A DNA stretch of 64,000 nt from Anaerosporobacter mobilis DSM 15930 (GTDB lineage: Bacteria > Bacillota > Clostridia > Lachnospirales > Lachnospiraceae). The position numbers and the translations under genes were made by a program. Under the pieces are notes generated by a model. The model did not search any database. It was not told the origin of the DNA and was given only the letters and a program-made list of their open reading frames with translations. Within the stretch, counting starts at the first letter, position 1, and the number at the start of each line of letters is the position of its first letter. Positions 52,301 to 60,281 of the stretch are shown one piece after another. The stretch covers positions 372,001 through 436,000 of the forward strand of contig NZ_FRCP01000005.1 in NCBI RefSeq assembly GCF_900142955.1, written 5' to 3'.

Positions 52301-55153
52301 AGATACCAATTCTTTACCACAAGCTACCACATCATATAAGTTCTTTTCTTTTCTATCATTTACCGGCTCTAACATCAGACTATCTAGTTGGTACCTAGCA
52401 CTGGCTAGACAACTTAGTAACTCTGTAAATGCTTTATAATTCGAATAGTTTTCTGCTATTCGTACGCCAAATACCTCCTCGAAAGAATGGAACATCTCAT
52501 CTAGCTGTATTAACGCTTCATCGAATTCCTTACATAACTTAGCAAAAGATTCTCGCAGCTCTAGAGAATAATTAGGATTATGATATCGTTTGAATACAGA
52601 ATCTACTCCTCCTTTACATTCCTCACTTGCTCTCTTACACTGTCTAATTCCCTCTAACCATTCCTCGTACATTCCTTCTTTTAACTTAGATATGCATATG
52701 TCGTCGATTGTAAGAACATCTTTATATTGTTTGTATGTCTCATATCTACTAATGGCATCGTATAAAGACATACCATACTCTCGCTTCTTATGAATAGCTT
52801 CTATAACTTGATTCTGTTCTTGTCGTAACATATGGACCTGTGTTGCAACTTGATTGTATTCTCCACTCGTTCTCGTCTTTGATACTTGTAAAACTTGATC
52901 TAATTGATTCAGTACTTCTTTTTTCTGTGCCTTATTCGAATGAAGTTCTAAACAAAATGCACCAAGTCCTAAGTTTTCTAATCTCTTTTGCACAACTGAT
53001 AACGCCGCCATCTTCTCCGCTACAAACAACACTGTCTTTCCATGGAATAATGCATCTACAATTATATTGGTAATTGTTTGTGATTTTCCTGTTCCTGGAG
53101 GACCATGTAGTACAAAACTCTGTCCCTTACTAGCTGCCCAAATAGCTTCTAATTGAGAAGAATCCGCACGAATCGGAACAGCCAAATCCATTGGAGCAAT
53201 CTGTTCATCAAATTGTCTTGCCGTTATCATATTCCCTTGTGGTGTCCACTCTAGTTTTCCAGATAGTAAACTGGCAACTAATTTATTCTTCTTCAGTTCA
53301 TCAGTTCGGCTATGAATATCATTCCATAATATAAACTGATTGAATGAAAATAATCCTAAGAATGCATATTCTTCTACCGCCCAGTTTGACTTATTAGCAA
53401 TTCCCTTTCTGACTTCACGAAATACATACGATAAGTCCACACCACATTCATCCGTTGGTAACGGATCGAGTCCTGTAATCTCAATATCATAATCCTGTCG
53501 TAACAACTCCAATAAGGTTATGTTCATCTGGGTTTCTTCATCTCGAATTCGTATGCCATATGTATGGGCTTGCACTTTTCTAACTAAATCGACAGGTACT
53601 AAAACTAACGGAGCATATCTTGCATTCTGACTCTGTTTTGTTTCATACCAACGCAAGAAACCTATCGCTAGATACAACGAGTTTGCACCATTTTCTTCTA
53701 TTACAGTTCGTGCATGTCTATGAATATTCTTTAAGACACCCTCTAATTCTTCTTCCTCTAGAAACGTTCGTATTCTTCTATGCGTGAATTCCGAAGTAGC
53801 AATTGCTTCAATGTATTCCACATCCTTTTGAATTGGATAGACATTCAAATCGTTTCGCATAGTAGCAATTTCTTTGGGCTTACCCATGATCATAAACTGT
53901 TCACCACTAGCTATGTAATCCCGTAATTCAAAAAGATTAGCTGTCATCAGTTGCACTGTTGTCTTCGTCTTTCTGAAATTCAATAACGTATTGCGTAAAC
54001 TTAAATCCAACAATTTTCTTTCCCATAATCTTACTTTTTCCTGTCCACTCGTTTCATCTATAGCTTCCCTCTTATTGTAGTCATATCCTAAGAATTCTTC
54101 TGACATGTCAGTATCCTTGCTTGTAATCACGTCAACTGTTACATATTTATCATCCTTTAGAATACGCAAAGGAAGTGGACAAATTCCACTCGCACGACAG
54201 CTCTTAATATCTACTGCTACTAGAAACATCTCTGTATTAGAGATGAGTTCTTTCGCATCTTTCTTTGCTTGTATAAAATCTACGCAATGGTCTTTAATAA
54301 TATCGGTGCACTCTATAAATCGGATACTATCCTTTCCTTCCTCTCTCTTCGTTAGTACAATTAGATCGTCTTCCACACATTCTGCAAATGATTCTTCTTC
54401 CAAATGACAGCCAAGAAACGCATGTCCTCTAAGAAAAACTACTACCGGTTGTAAGCCGATTGCCTCTAAACAACTTACATACAGTAAAGTTAATTCCAAC
54501 GCAGTTCCCTTACCTTCTTCTATCACCATCTGCGGTAGATGCAATCTCTGAACATTCGTTTCGTAGCTTACCTTTGGTACTTCTAACTCTAGCTCAAGGT
54601 CCTGCAACGTCTTATAGACGGCTTTCATCTGTTCCTCTACTAGGTCAGAATTTTTCGTTTGATACCCTGTAAAACAATCTGTATTCCCCCATGCCTTTAG
54701 ATATTTAGTTGCATTTTCAACTATGTCATTCACCTTTGGTTGAAAGGGTGTTACGTAGGCAGCAATCATCTCGGGTAAATAATTAATACCCGTCCATTGA
54801 TCATAAGCAAGTATTGTGATAGGATAAGTCTTAATCCAGATACAATTCTGCGCTTCTTTTACTTCAATAGTTAATTTTCCTTCTATCTTCTCTGTCAACG
54901 AAATCAAGTACTCCATAGAAGGGACAATCCGTATTGGTGATAACTCCACTGGCTCATTAGGCTTCAAACACTTGATAGTAACTTCGTACGGAACTGCGAA
55001 TTCTGGTTGGAACGAGACCTTGATAGTAAGATCCGTGTATATTTCTTTTGAAGTATTCGCTATCACTAAGCTACTGATAATGGGTATACAATTTTGCTGT
55101 AACGCATAATGAATTGTTTCATTTATATGAGTTTCTACCGTAATTTTTCTCAA
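49337..55153 (-). CDS. Giant DUF4011/superfamily-1 helicase with C-terminal nuclease-like and DUF3320 domains
   Basis: A 1938-residue protein. Residues 1-350 contain a beta-rich region and a transglutaminase-like stretch; DUF4011 follows (RLWERKLLDLSLRNTLLNF near 370). Helicase motifs are GPPGTGKSQT near 685, DEASQLPT near 1322, GDPKQLPPTRFF, and LNVAISRARKEM near 1556. An MTES_1575-like restriction endonuclease fold follows (LLDGDNAREVNTARERN, LTDLGWKLHAIW, about 1610-1710), then DUF3320 near 1760-1930. The start is TTG after GAGGGGG. This architecture occurs in stand-alone anti-phage or DNA-processing proteins; a defence role is inferred. It stands alone between two terminators. Confidence 0.85.
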   Translation of the reverse strand: MRKITVETHINETIHYALQQNCIPIISSLVIANTSKEIYTDLTIKVSFQPEFAVPYEVTIKCLKPNEPVELSPIRIVPSMEYLISLTEKIEGKLTIEVKEAQNCIWIKTYPITILAYDQWTGINYLPEMIAAYVTPFQPKVNDIVENATKYLKAWGNTDCFTGYQTKNSDLVEEQMKAVYKTLQDLELELEVPKVSYETNVQRLHLPQMVIEEGKGTALELTLLYVSCLEAIGLQPVVVFLRGHAFLGCHLEEESFAECVEDDLIVLTKREEGKDSIRFIECTDIIKDHCVDFIQAKKDAKELISNTEMFLVAVDIKSCRASGICPLPLRILKDDKYVTVDVITSKDTDMSEEFLGYDYNKREAIDETSGQEKVRLWERKLLDLSLRNTLLNFRKTKTTVQLMTANLFELRDYIASGEQFMIMGKPKEIATMRNDLNVYPIQKDVEYIEAIATSEFTHRRIRTFLEEEELEGVLKNIHRHARTVIEENGANSLYLAIGFLRWYETKQSQNARYAPLVLVPVDLVRKVQAHTYGIRIRDEETQMNITLLELLRQDYDIEITGLDPLPTDECGVDLSYVFREVRKGIANKSNWAVEEYAFLGLFSFNQFILWNDIHSRTDELKKNKLVASLLSGKLEWTPQGNMITARQFDEQIAPMDLAVPIRADSSQLEAIWAASKGQSFVLHGPPGTGKSQTITNIIVDALFHGKTVLFVAEKMAALSVVQKRLENLGLGAFCLELHSNKAQKKEVLNQLDQVLQVSKTRTSGEYNQVATQVHMLRQEQNQVIEAIHKKREYGMSLYDAISRYETYKQYKDVLTIDDICISKLKEGMYEEWLEGIRQCKRASEECKGGVDSVFKRYHNPNYSLELRESFAKLCKEFDEALIQLDEMFHSFEEVFGVRIAENYSNYKAFTELLSCLASARYQLDSLMLEPVNDRKEKNLYDVVACGKELVSLEKEIGQAFDAEVYQYDVNKASKEWKEVGSKWFIRRILTKNRLIKELRVYAKAPIDVDNHTITIWYNKLIKRLQLCDYLNNLDPTITGSFSYLWQGLHTNWEVLTQALQDTLQLRSALSEIALDRDDVITATQKSGKLVALHSPKKDYLQKDILNYLQCWQLCMTKEVKLVNQYQARIDCYHQDDNWISNTRDELSIWVNHIGELRDWSALLQQINKVRNYGFNKAADEFLSGKILPEELIESFICNLNLAIIKRTIQAEPILKNFQGVQFEDTIKKYKELTEEFDKLTMQELGAKLSSKIPDSSVTGAASSELGILQKAIRSGGRMMSIRKLFDQTEHLISRLCPCMLMSPMSVAQYLDPKLHKFDIVVFDEASQLPTCEAVGAIARGESAIIVGDPKQLPPTRFFRNMYYDEENYELEDLESVLDDCMALSMPQKHLLWHYRSRHESLIAYSNAKYYGHRLYTYPSPDEMGSRVKLVPIDGLYDKGGTKQNLEEARAVVKEICNRLLDEKKRKDSIGVVTFSSAQQNLIEDLLEKEFLDNQKLEKINEQILEPIFIKNLENVQGDERDVILFSVGYGPDKDGKVSMNFGPLNRDGGYRRLNVAISRARKEMLVYSTITPEQIDLTRTRAEGVAGLKGFLTYARAGKSAISVHKEDIIYKDTTLLEHIAKQIENMGYKTRCNVGWSKYTIDIGVINPKDENTYILGILLDGDNAREVNTARERNLLQPQVLTDLGWKLHAIWILDWLDNPDKVLSKVKASIEKELIRNTRRQSSNERLVSEIPEEEIAATSGHEKSSSYEATKVIEFGYQDDFYQDSTELQIRNVIMDIIKNEAPISKKLLTKKVVSGWNITRLGSRVENRLASILQELRQGGNLNKTVVGDMSYYWRMDQNPEDYMDYRVANEEKDKRNLEDIPPYEIANAMKEIIASQISISKNDMIRETAKVFGFSRLGAVMEAACAQGIDEAERRGYLLFDKVSERIMIRDN

Positions 55154-55297
55154 AGTGATCCCCCTCTTAATGGTATATTGATAATGTTACACCGTTTATA
55201 CGATTCCATAATTTTACATTTATTCATTATACCATTAATTGGTAATAAAATCTATATAAAGTTCTTGCTAATTATAAAGCATAAAGGATAAAGGAAA

Positions 55298-55339
55298 GAA
55301 GGACTAATTACCATCTAGATAGCTGGTAACTAGTCCTTC
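55298..55339. terminator. Terminator after the amidase gene
   Basis: GAAGGACTAATTACC and GGTAACTAGTCCTTC form a 15-base stem with one mismatch, with T-rich sequence on both sides (TTCTTTCCTTT on the minus strand). Confidence 0.8.
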
Positions 55340-55432
55340 TTTCGTACTCCTTTAGCCCTTATTAATAAATTACAACTTATTCCTCTTGTTTATTAATCAA
55401 GTTTAATCAACATTCCATTCCCTGATGACAAT

Positions 55433-56014
55433 TTACAAACTATTATACTGTAACCCTTGTACTTCTAAGAAGGATTTTGCTACAGCTTCAACAATTTCAT
55501 TATATTTACTCTCTAATAAAATATTATCGCTATCATTCGTAATAAATCCAATCTTAATTAGTAATGCAGGCATATTCGTATGATATAATACAGTAGTGCA
55601 CTTTCTTGATTTAACTCCACGATTTATAAAACCAATTGCTGCAATACTATCGTTAATATCTTTAGCAATCTTATATTTCATACCCTTTTTATTGTAAACC
55701 AATGTCTTAACCCCAGAAGTTTTTTTGAATATAGCAGTATTCCTATGAATTGATATAAAGTAATCAGCATTTAAGCGATTTCCTATATTAGCTTTATTAA
55801 TCGGGCTACTATATATATCTTCTGTTCTTGTATACACAACATCTACTCCATTTGCTTTTAAAATCTTACCGAGTTGTAACGCCAAACGTAGCGTATCATC
55901 TTTTTCATATCTTTTACCATTAACTGTACCTGGATCTTCTCCACCATGTCCAGCATCAATACAAACTCTTAACGGCATGCCATCGCTCCAATCATATTTG
56001 TCAATTTTCGACAT
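55433..56014 (-). CDS. N-acetylmuramoyl-L-alanine amidase homologue lacking the catalytic Glu
   Basis: A 193-residue Amidase_3 domain protein with no signal peptide. Zinc ligands are in place: H23 (CIDAGHGGEDPG), E37 and H90 (FISIHRNT). The catalytic Glu near the C-terminus, normally in L-V-E-x-GF, is Lys154 (LLIKIGFITN), readable as an AAG codon at the position of GAG. The protein may therefore be inactive or regulatory, like the cytoplasmic amidase homologue CwlM of mycobacteria, or a recently mutated enzyme. The ribosome site is weak (AGGGAAAC). It is downstream of the ABC-2 exporter genes. Confidence 0.8.
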   Translation of the reverse strand: MSKIDKYDWSDGMPLRVCIDAGHGGEDPGTVNGKRYEKDDTLRLALQLGKILKANGVDVVYTRTEDIYSSPINKANIGNRLNADYFISIHRNTAIFKKTSGVKTLVYNKKGMKYKIAKDINDSIAAIGFINRGVKSRKCTTVLYHTNMPALLIKIGFITNDSDNILLESKYNEIVEAVAKSFLEVQGLQYNSL

Positions 56015-56079
56015 GTTTCCCTATCAGCATATGCTCTTTGTTTGAATTGGTGCATACTTTTTATAAAATATTTAGATTC

Positions 56080-57096
56080 TTATTCTTTATTACCAGTCTC
56101 CTTATATATTTTAGTAATTATGGTTTCCATAGACAGCTCTTTGATTGATATATCTGTAAAAGCATATTGTGAAGATAATTCGTTCATAAACTCACTGATA
56201 GATATAACATCGGTATCTACTTCTAATGTGGTCTTTTGATGTGATAATTCACTGATTACAGTTGTCCCTCTAATCTCTATATTCTTGTTTCCATAAACTA
56301 TTCCCTTCTCCGAATAAGAATCCACAGTCAACTCAACCACTTTCTTATTACCTAGATTTCTTCTAAGGTCGGCAATGGAACCATCAAACACCTTTTCTCC
56401 TTTATTAATAATAATTACATCCTTTGCTAATTGCTGTACATCTTCAAGATCATGGGTAGTTAGGATAAAGGTGGTTCCTCTCTCATTCATTTGTTTAATA
56501 AATTCTCGTATATTTTGTTTCGCAATTACATCTAATCCAATGGTAGGTTCATCTAGATAAACAATAGGTGGATTATGAAGCATTGCCATAATGAATTCAC
56601 ATTTCATACGTTCACCTAAGGATAATACCCTTGTTGGCCTCATAACCTTATCTTCAAGTTCAAGAATCTCAATTAATGTATGTAGTGTTTCTTCATATTC
56701 TTTATCAGGAATTCCATAGATGGCTTTGTTCATTCGAAAGCTATCAAGGGGAGGGATATCAAATATCAATTGGCTCTTTTGTCCAAAAACTGCTCCCATA
56801 TTCCTCACATAGGAGATACGATCTTTATAAGGACTAAAACCCATAACGTTAATAACTCCTTCTGTGGGATATAAGGTACCCGTCAGCATTTTTATTGTAG
56901 TTGATTTACCTGCACCATTTGGTCCTAGTATACCGATGATATCTCCTCTTTTTACTTGAAAGGTCACATCTTTTACTGCATCTACATATACTTTTTCTCT
57001 ATGAAAGAAACTTTTTACACTAGCTTTAAATCCACTCTCTCTTTTATATGTAGTATACTTTTTACATAAATGTTCTACTGAAATTATATTTTCCAC
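56080..57096 (-). CDS. ABC-2 exporter ATPase
   Basis: A 338-residue ATPase of the type that pairs with COG4587/COG3694 permeases. Walker A is GPNGAGKSTTIKML, Q-loop AVFGQKSQLIFDIPPLDSF, signature LSLGERMKCEFI (an atypical LSLGE instead of LSGGQ, common in this group), Walker B IVYLDEPTIGLDV and TTHDLEDVQQ. The start is placed at the GTG at 57096 (VENIISVEHLCKKY) because AAAGGAACG precedes it; a TTG at 57138 would add 14 residues. It follows two permease genes. The exported substrate is unknown. Confidence 0.85.
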   Translation of the reverse strand: MENIISVEHLCKKYTTYKRESGFKASVKSFFHREKVYVDAVKDVTFQVKRGDIIGILGPNGAGKSTTIKMLTGTLYPTEGVINVMGFSPYKDRISYVRNMGAVFGQKSQLIFDIPPLDSFRMNKAIYGIPDKEYEETLHTLIEILELEDKVMRPTRVLSLGERMKCEFIMAMLHNPPIVYLDEPTIGLDVIAKQNIREFIKQMNERGTTFILTTHDLEDVQQLAKDVIIINKGEKVFDGSIADLRRNLGNKKVVELTVDSYSEKGIVYGNKNIEIRGTTVISELSHQKTTLEVDTDVISISEFMNELSSQYAFTDISIKELSMETIITKIYKETGNKE

Positions 57097-57142
57097 AGCT
57101 CGTTCCTTTCTGTTTGTCTTGTAGAATTCGTTGGTCAAATAT

Positions 57143-57925
57143 TCAACCGCCTACTCCTTCATATAGTCGTACCATATAACGATATACCCATATCCCCAAC
57201 ATCAGAAATAGAATACATGGAAAAATGGATACAAGCATCCACCACTCTAGCCTACCTAATAAAGCAGATGCTGGGAAAAAACCAATCATTCCTACTGGTA
57301 ATATAAATGAAGTCAAATATATAATACTTTTATTAAATATAGTCTGAGGGTAATTCCCAAATTGGCGTACACTTCCATACATTTCAGGAATACGTGAATT
57401 TGCCACCCATTTAAATGAAGTTGCTGCCATCAAAAGCTCCATTCCAAGCATAACAAAGAGTCCCATGAGAAATAACAATAAAAATTGTAGCCACATAACT
57501 ATGGTAGCATTCCCAACATGCACCAAAGAGATGATAAATACAACCATACCACCTGCAACTACACCGAAACTATGAATACCAAAATTAGTTGCTAGTAGGT
57601 AAAACATACAGTCTACCGGCTTAATTAACACAGTTTCAAAGGTTCCCTCCCTCACGTGTTCCATAGTATTCCAAACCATTCCTCCAAAAAACATATTAGA
57701 GAGTCCTGTGGACATGGTAAATATAGATTGTATTAGCAAAACCTCATACATAGACCAGCCTTCAAAGCTTGCACCTGAGCCATAGATAAGAAGTGTCACT
57801 AATGGGAATACAATATTTCCAAGCAAAGTTATTATACTATGTAAAATAAAATTCGCACGGTAGGTAGCTGCTGATGCAATAGAGACTCGCATGGATTCTT
57901 TATAAATCATAAGGTATTTTTTCAT
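57143..57925 (-). CDS. ABC-2 exporter permease (COG3694-like)
   Basis: A 260-residue permease with six membrane segments (e.g. LHSIITLLGNIVFPLVTLLI; LPVGMIGFFPASALLG near the C-terminus). The conserved loop GTFETVLIKPVDCMFYL is typical of the family. The ATG at 57925 has GGAGG ahead; a start at 57976 lacks one. The stop is 47 bases before the ATPase start. Together with the neighbouring permease it forms a heterodimeric channel. Confidence 0.85.
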   Translation of the reverse strand: MKKYLMIYKESMRVSIASAATYRANFILHSIITLLGNIVFPLVTLLIYGSGASFEGWSMYEVLLIQSIFTMSTGLSNMFFGGMVWNTMEHVREGTFETVLIKPVDCMFYLLATNFGIHSFGVVAGGMVVFIISLVHVGNATIVMWLQFLLLFLMGLFVMLGMELLMAATSFKWVANSRIPEMYGSVRQFGNYPQTIFNKSIIYLTSFILPVGMIGFFPASALLGRLEWWMLVSIFPCILFLMLGIWVYRYMVRLYEGVGG

Positions 57926-58003
57926 TTTAATCCTCCATTCTTTCCGTAACCCGCAAACTTTAGGCCATAAGCACAAAGATTTACATAATCTTTATTATTC
58001 AAA

Positions 58004-58825
58004 TTAACCTCCTGCGGCAGTAAAACGATATATTGCCCTTCGGTATAGTACTTCACTTAATCCTATGGTAAGCAACAAGATAATTCCCTGAAGTAATACA
58101 ATCTGAGGAATGCTCATAGAGATACCTGCTAGAGTATAACTACCAGAGAACACCATAGCGGGAACATACGTAGTATATTGAAATGGGAGGAAAAACAATA
58201 GTTTCTGAATAAAGTCCGGAAAAAATACAAGGGGAATTAAAGCTCCCGAAAAAACACTGGATAAGGCTTGGAAAACATTTCGGATTCCAGAAGCTTGTAC
58301 AAGCCAAAAAGCAGATAACCCAATGCAATAATTCACATAGAAATTCATAAAAAATGCAAATAAAATTGATATTATCGTAAATCCCAAATATTTAGGGATC
58401 ATATCTATCTTAAAGATGAATTGAAAAATAAGAAAGCATGGTAGGAACTCAAACAAGAATCCTAGCACACGATGTCCCAATTTTTGTGATAACGCAAAAA
58501 AACGATGATGGATTGGCCTTAGTTGAAAGGTTAAAAACTTTCCTGAATGAACCAACATCTGCAAGTTCCAATCTGCAAAATCCATAGTTAGATAACCGAT
58601 TAATGCAATTGCTCCATAGTATCGTAACATTTGTTCTAGTTCTAATCCATGTAAAGCAGCACCTTGATTTCCGTATACAGCATTCCAGATAAAATACTGG
58701 ACTAAAAAATATACTGGTCCTACAAATATTGATACCATGGAGTGGGTGCGATAAGCACTCCACTCCTTATAAGTTACTAAGGCTACCGCTTTGATTACTT
58801 CAAAACGATGCTTAATATTGTTCAT
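58004..58825 (-). CDS. ABC-2 exporter permease (COG4587-like)
   Basis: A 273-residue permease with six membrane segments. GKFLTFQLRPIHHRFFAL, about one third in, and the C-terminal segment pair match the COG4587 group. The ATG at 58825 follows GGAG; ATG at 58837 is in frame but has a weaker site. It is first of a three-gene exporter operon and lies 43 bases downstream of a serine hydrolase gene, so that gene may belong to the same transcript. Confidence 0.85.
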   Translation of the reverse strand: MNNIKHRFEVIKAVALVTYKEWSAYRTHSMVSIFVGPVYFLVQYFIWNAVYGNQGAALHGLELEQMLRYYGAIALIGYLTMDFADWNLQMLVHSGKFLTFQLRPIHHRFFALSQKLGHRVLGFLFEFLPCFLIFQFIFKIDMIPKYLGFTIISILFAFFMNFYVNYCIGLSAFWLVQASGIRNVFQALSSVFSGALIPLVFFPDFIQKLLFFLPFQYTTYVPAMVFSGSYTLAGISMSIPQIVLLQGIILLLTIGLSEVLYRRAIYRFTAAGG

Positions 58826-58868
58826 AAAACTCTCCATTCTATCCCAAGTTTGTTAACACTTAGCTTGA

Positions 58869-60038
58869 TTAGATAATCCCTGACCAGATAATTGATGCTA
58901 CATTTCGAAGTGCATGTGCATGCCACTGTGACTCATAAAATTGGCAGGTCCAAACAGCAACAAATCTTTCTTCAAAATCAAGCATTAAGGAACAAGCACC
59001 AAAACCCTCATGACTAATGACTCCTGGGGTAATTAGCATAGATTCACTACTGCTATTAAATATGTCAGGGCCTAGACCATAAGAACGATAATTGCCTTGT
59101 GCTCCCCAACAAAAATCCTGAACCTCTGGTTTAGTATGTATCCTTCTCATAGCTTCAATGGCTTTACGTCCGATGATTCGTTTCCCATTGTAAGAACCGT
59201 AATTCAATATCATGTTACCAAACTTACTTAAGTCACGACTGGTAGAATACAGTCCACCACCCGTGGAAGGAATATAATCATCAAAAATATTTTTTTCAAG
59301 CTTTCCTTCCTTCATAGCTGCAAACATTTCTTTTGTATGATTAGAACGAATATTGTAACGGTCAAGCTGCTTTACATCAATCGTAAAGGAGGTATCCGTC
59401 ATATCACAGGGTTTCACAATGTTCTCTTCAATATAGGTGTGGCAATGAACATGACTAATTCTTGTGATAATCTCACCTAGGATCGCAAATCCTACAGAAG
59501 AATAGGACCATTCTTTTCCTGGTGAATTCCTTAATCCTTTCTTTAACACAGCTGTAATCCAATCTTTCGGATGGTCTTCGTCTAAAAAATTCCACCAACC
59601 TATCTCATATTTATTCTCATGGGCTCCCAAATCTGCACAAAGCCCTGATGTATGAGTTAATATATGTACAATTTGTATCTCATTATAAGGTGGAGTATTG
59701 AATTCTTCAAGGATCTCAAAAACGGGCTGATCTAATCGAAGTCGTCCATCTTCTACGAGTTTTAATATTGCTATCGATGTAAACAACTTAGTAATTGAAG
59801 CGATTGCAAAAATCGTATCGGGTTCAAACACTCTTGTATCCTCTTCTTCAAATGAAAGGCTTCCCAGCGCATTGTCTACAAAGACTTTTCCTTCATGCGT
59901 TAAGCAATAGCTTCCTGATATCAGCTCTTTTTTATCAATCATTTCACTAAAATGGTTATTTAATACTTCAAGTCTTTCTGCTTCGTAACCCGCTTCTTGT
60001 GGTGTATAAGGGGTATCCTTAATAACTACATTTCCCAT
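58869..60038 (-). CDS. Beta-lactamase-family serine hydrolase, copy 2
   Basis: A 389-residue class C beta-lactamase/esterase-like protein without signal peptide. The nucleophile motif SITK (S-x-x-K) lies in IFAIASITKLFTSIAIL, and the second motif Y-S-S in WSYSSVGFAILGEI. A C-terminal ITPGVISHEGFGACSLML stands where the third motif (H/K-x-G) occurs. Such enzymes hydrolyse beta-lactams, esters or D-amino peptides. It is a clear paralogue of the next gene upstream. AAGGAG precedes the ATG. A cytoplasmic location and adjacency to an exporter suggest self-resistance or ester processing, but the substrate is unknown. Confidence 0.82.
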   Translation of the reverse strand: MGNVVIKDTPYTPQEAGYEAERLEVLNNHFSEMIDKKELISGSYCLTHEGKVFVDNALGSLSFEEEDTRVFEPDTIFAIASITKLFTSIAILKLVEDGRLRLDQPVFEILEEFNTPPYNEIQIVHILTHTSGLCADLGAHENKYEIGWWNFLDEDHPKDWITAVLKKGLRNSPGKEWSYSSVGFAILGEIITRISHVHCHTYIEENIVKPCDMTDTSFTIDVKQLDRYNIRSNHTKEMFAAMKEGKLEKNIFDDYIPSTGGGLYSTSRDLSKFGNMILNYGSYNGKRIIGRKAIEAMRRIHTKPEVQDFCWGAQGNYRSYGLGPDIFNSSSESMLITPGVISHEGFGACSLMLDFEERFVAVWTCQFYESQWHAHALRNVASIIWSGII

Positions 60039-60066
60039 AGATAATCTCCTTCTCTATCTAAATTAT

Positions 60067-60266
60067 TTACTTAAACTTCGCACTTGAAGATCTCTTGGAG
60101 TCGCTAACTGCTATATTCAACAAAAAAACCGCTCTCCCTTACCTTCACACGAAGCAGTACTAAGATTTCACATTGCTCAATCAAGTGCTGACGCGTTCAG
60201 ATAGTTTTTCTTATGAATATACTAATTATCTACTCTAAATATAGTTTTTATGTGCGATGTTTTAGT
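60067..60266. repeat. Dispersed inverted-end element, long copy
   Basis: ACTTAAACTTCGCA (60069-60082) and TGCGATGTTTTAGT (60253-60266) are inverted ends with two mismatches. Read outward it matches the inverse of the 49160 element: the start TTCGCA-TGAAGAT, the core GTGCTGACGCGTTCAGATAG with the next bases TTTTTCTTATGAATATA, and the end ATGTG-GATGTTTT-AGT. An additional segment of about 80 bases (around 60095-60185) is inserted. It separates the two serine hydrolase genes. Confidence 0.75.
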
Positions 60267-60281
60267 TATTTGTTTATATCT

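Noticed and set aside
58140..58763. Two additional minus-strand frames within the ABC-2 permease gene
   Set aside because: They overlap the permease reading frame completely and show no family features.
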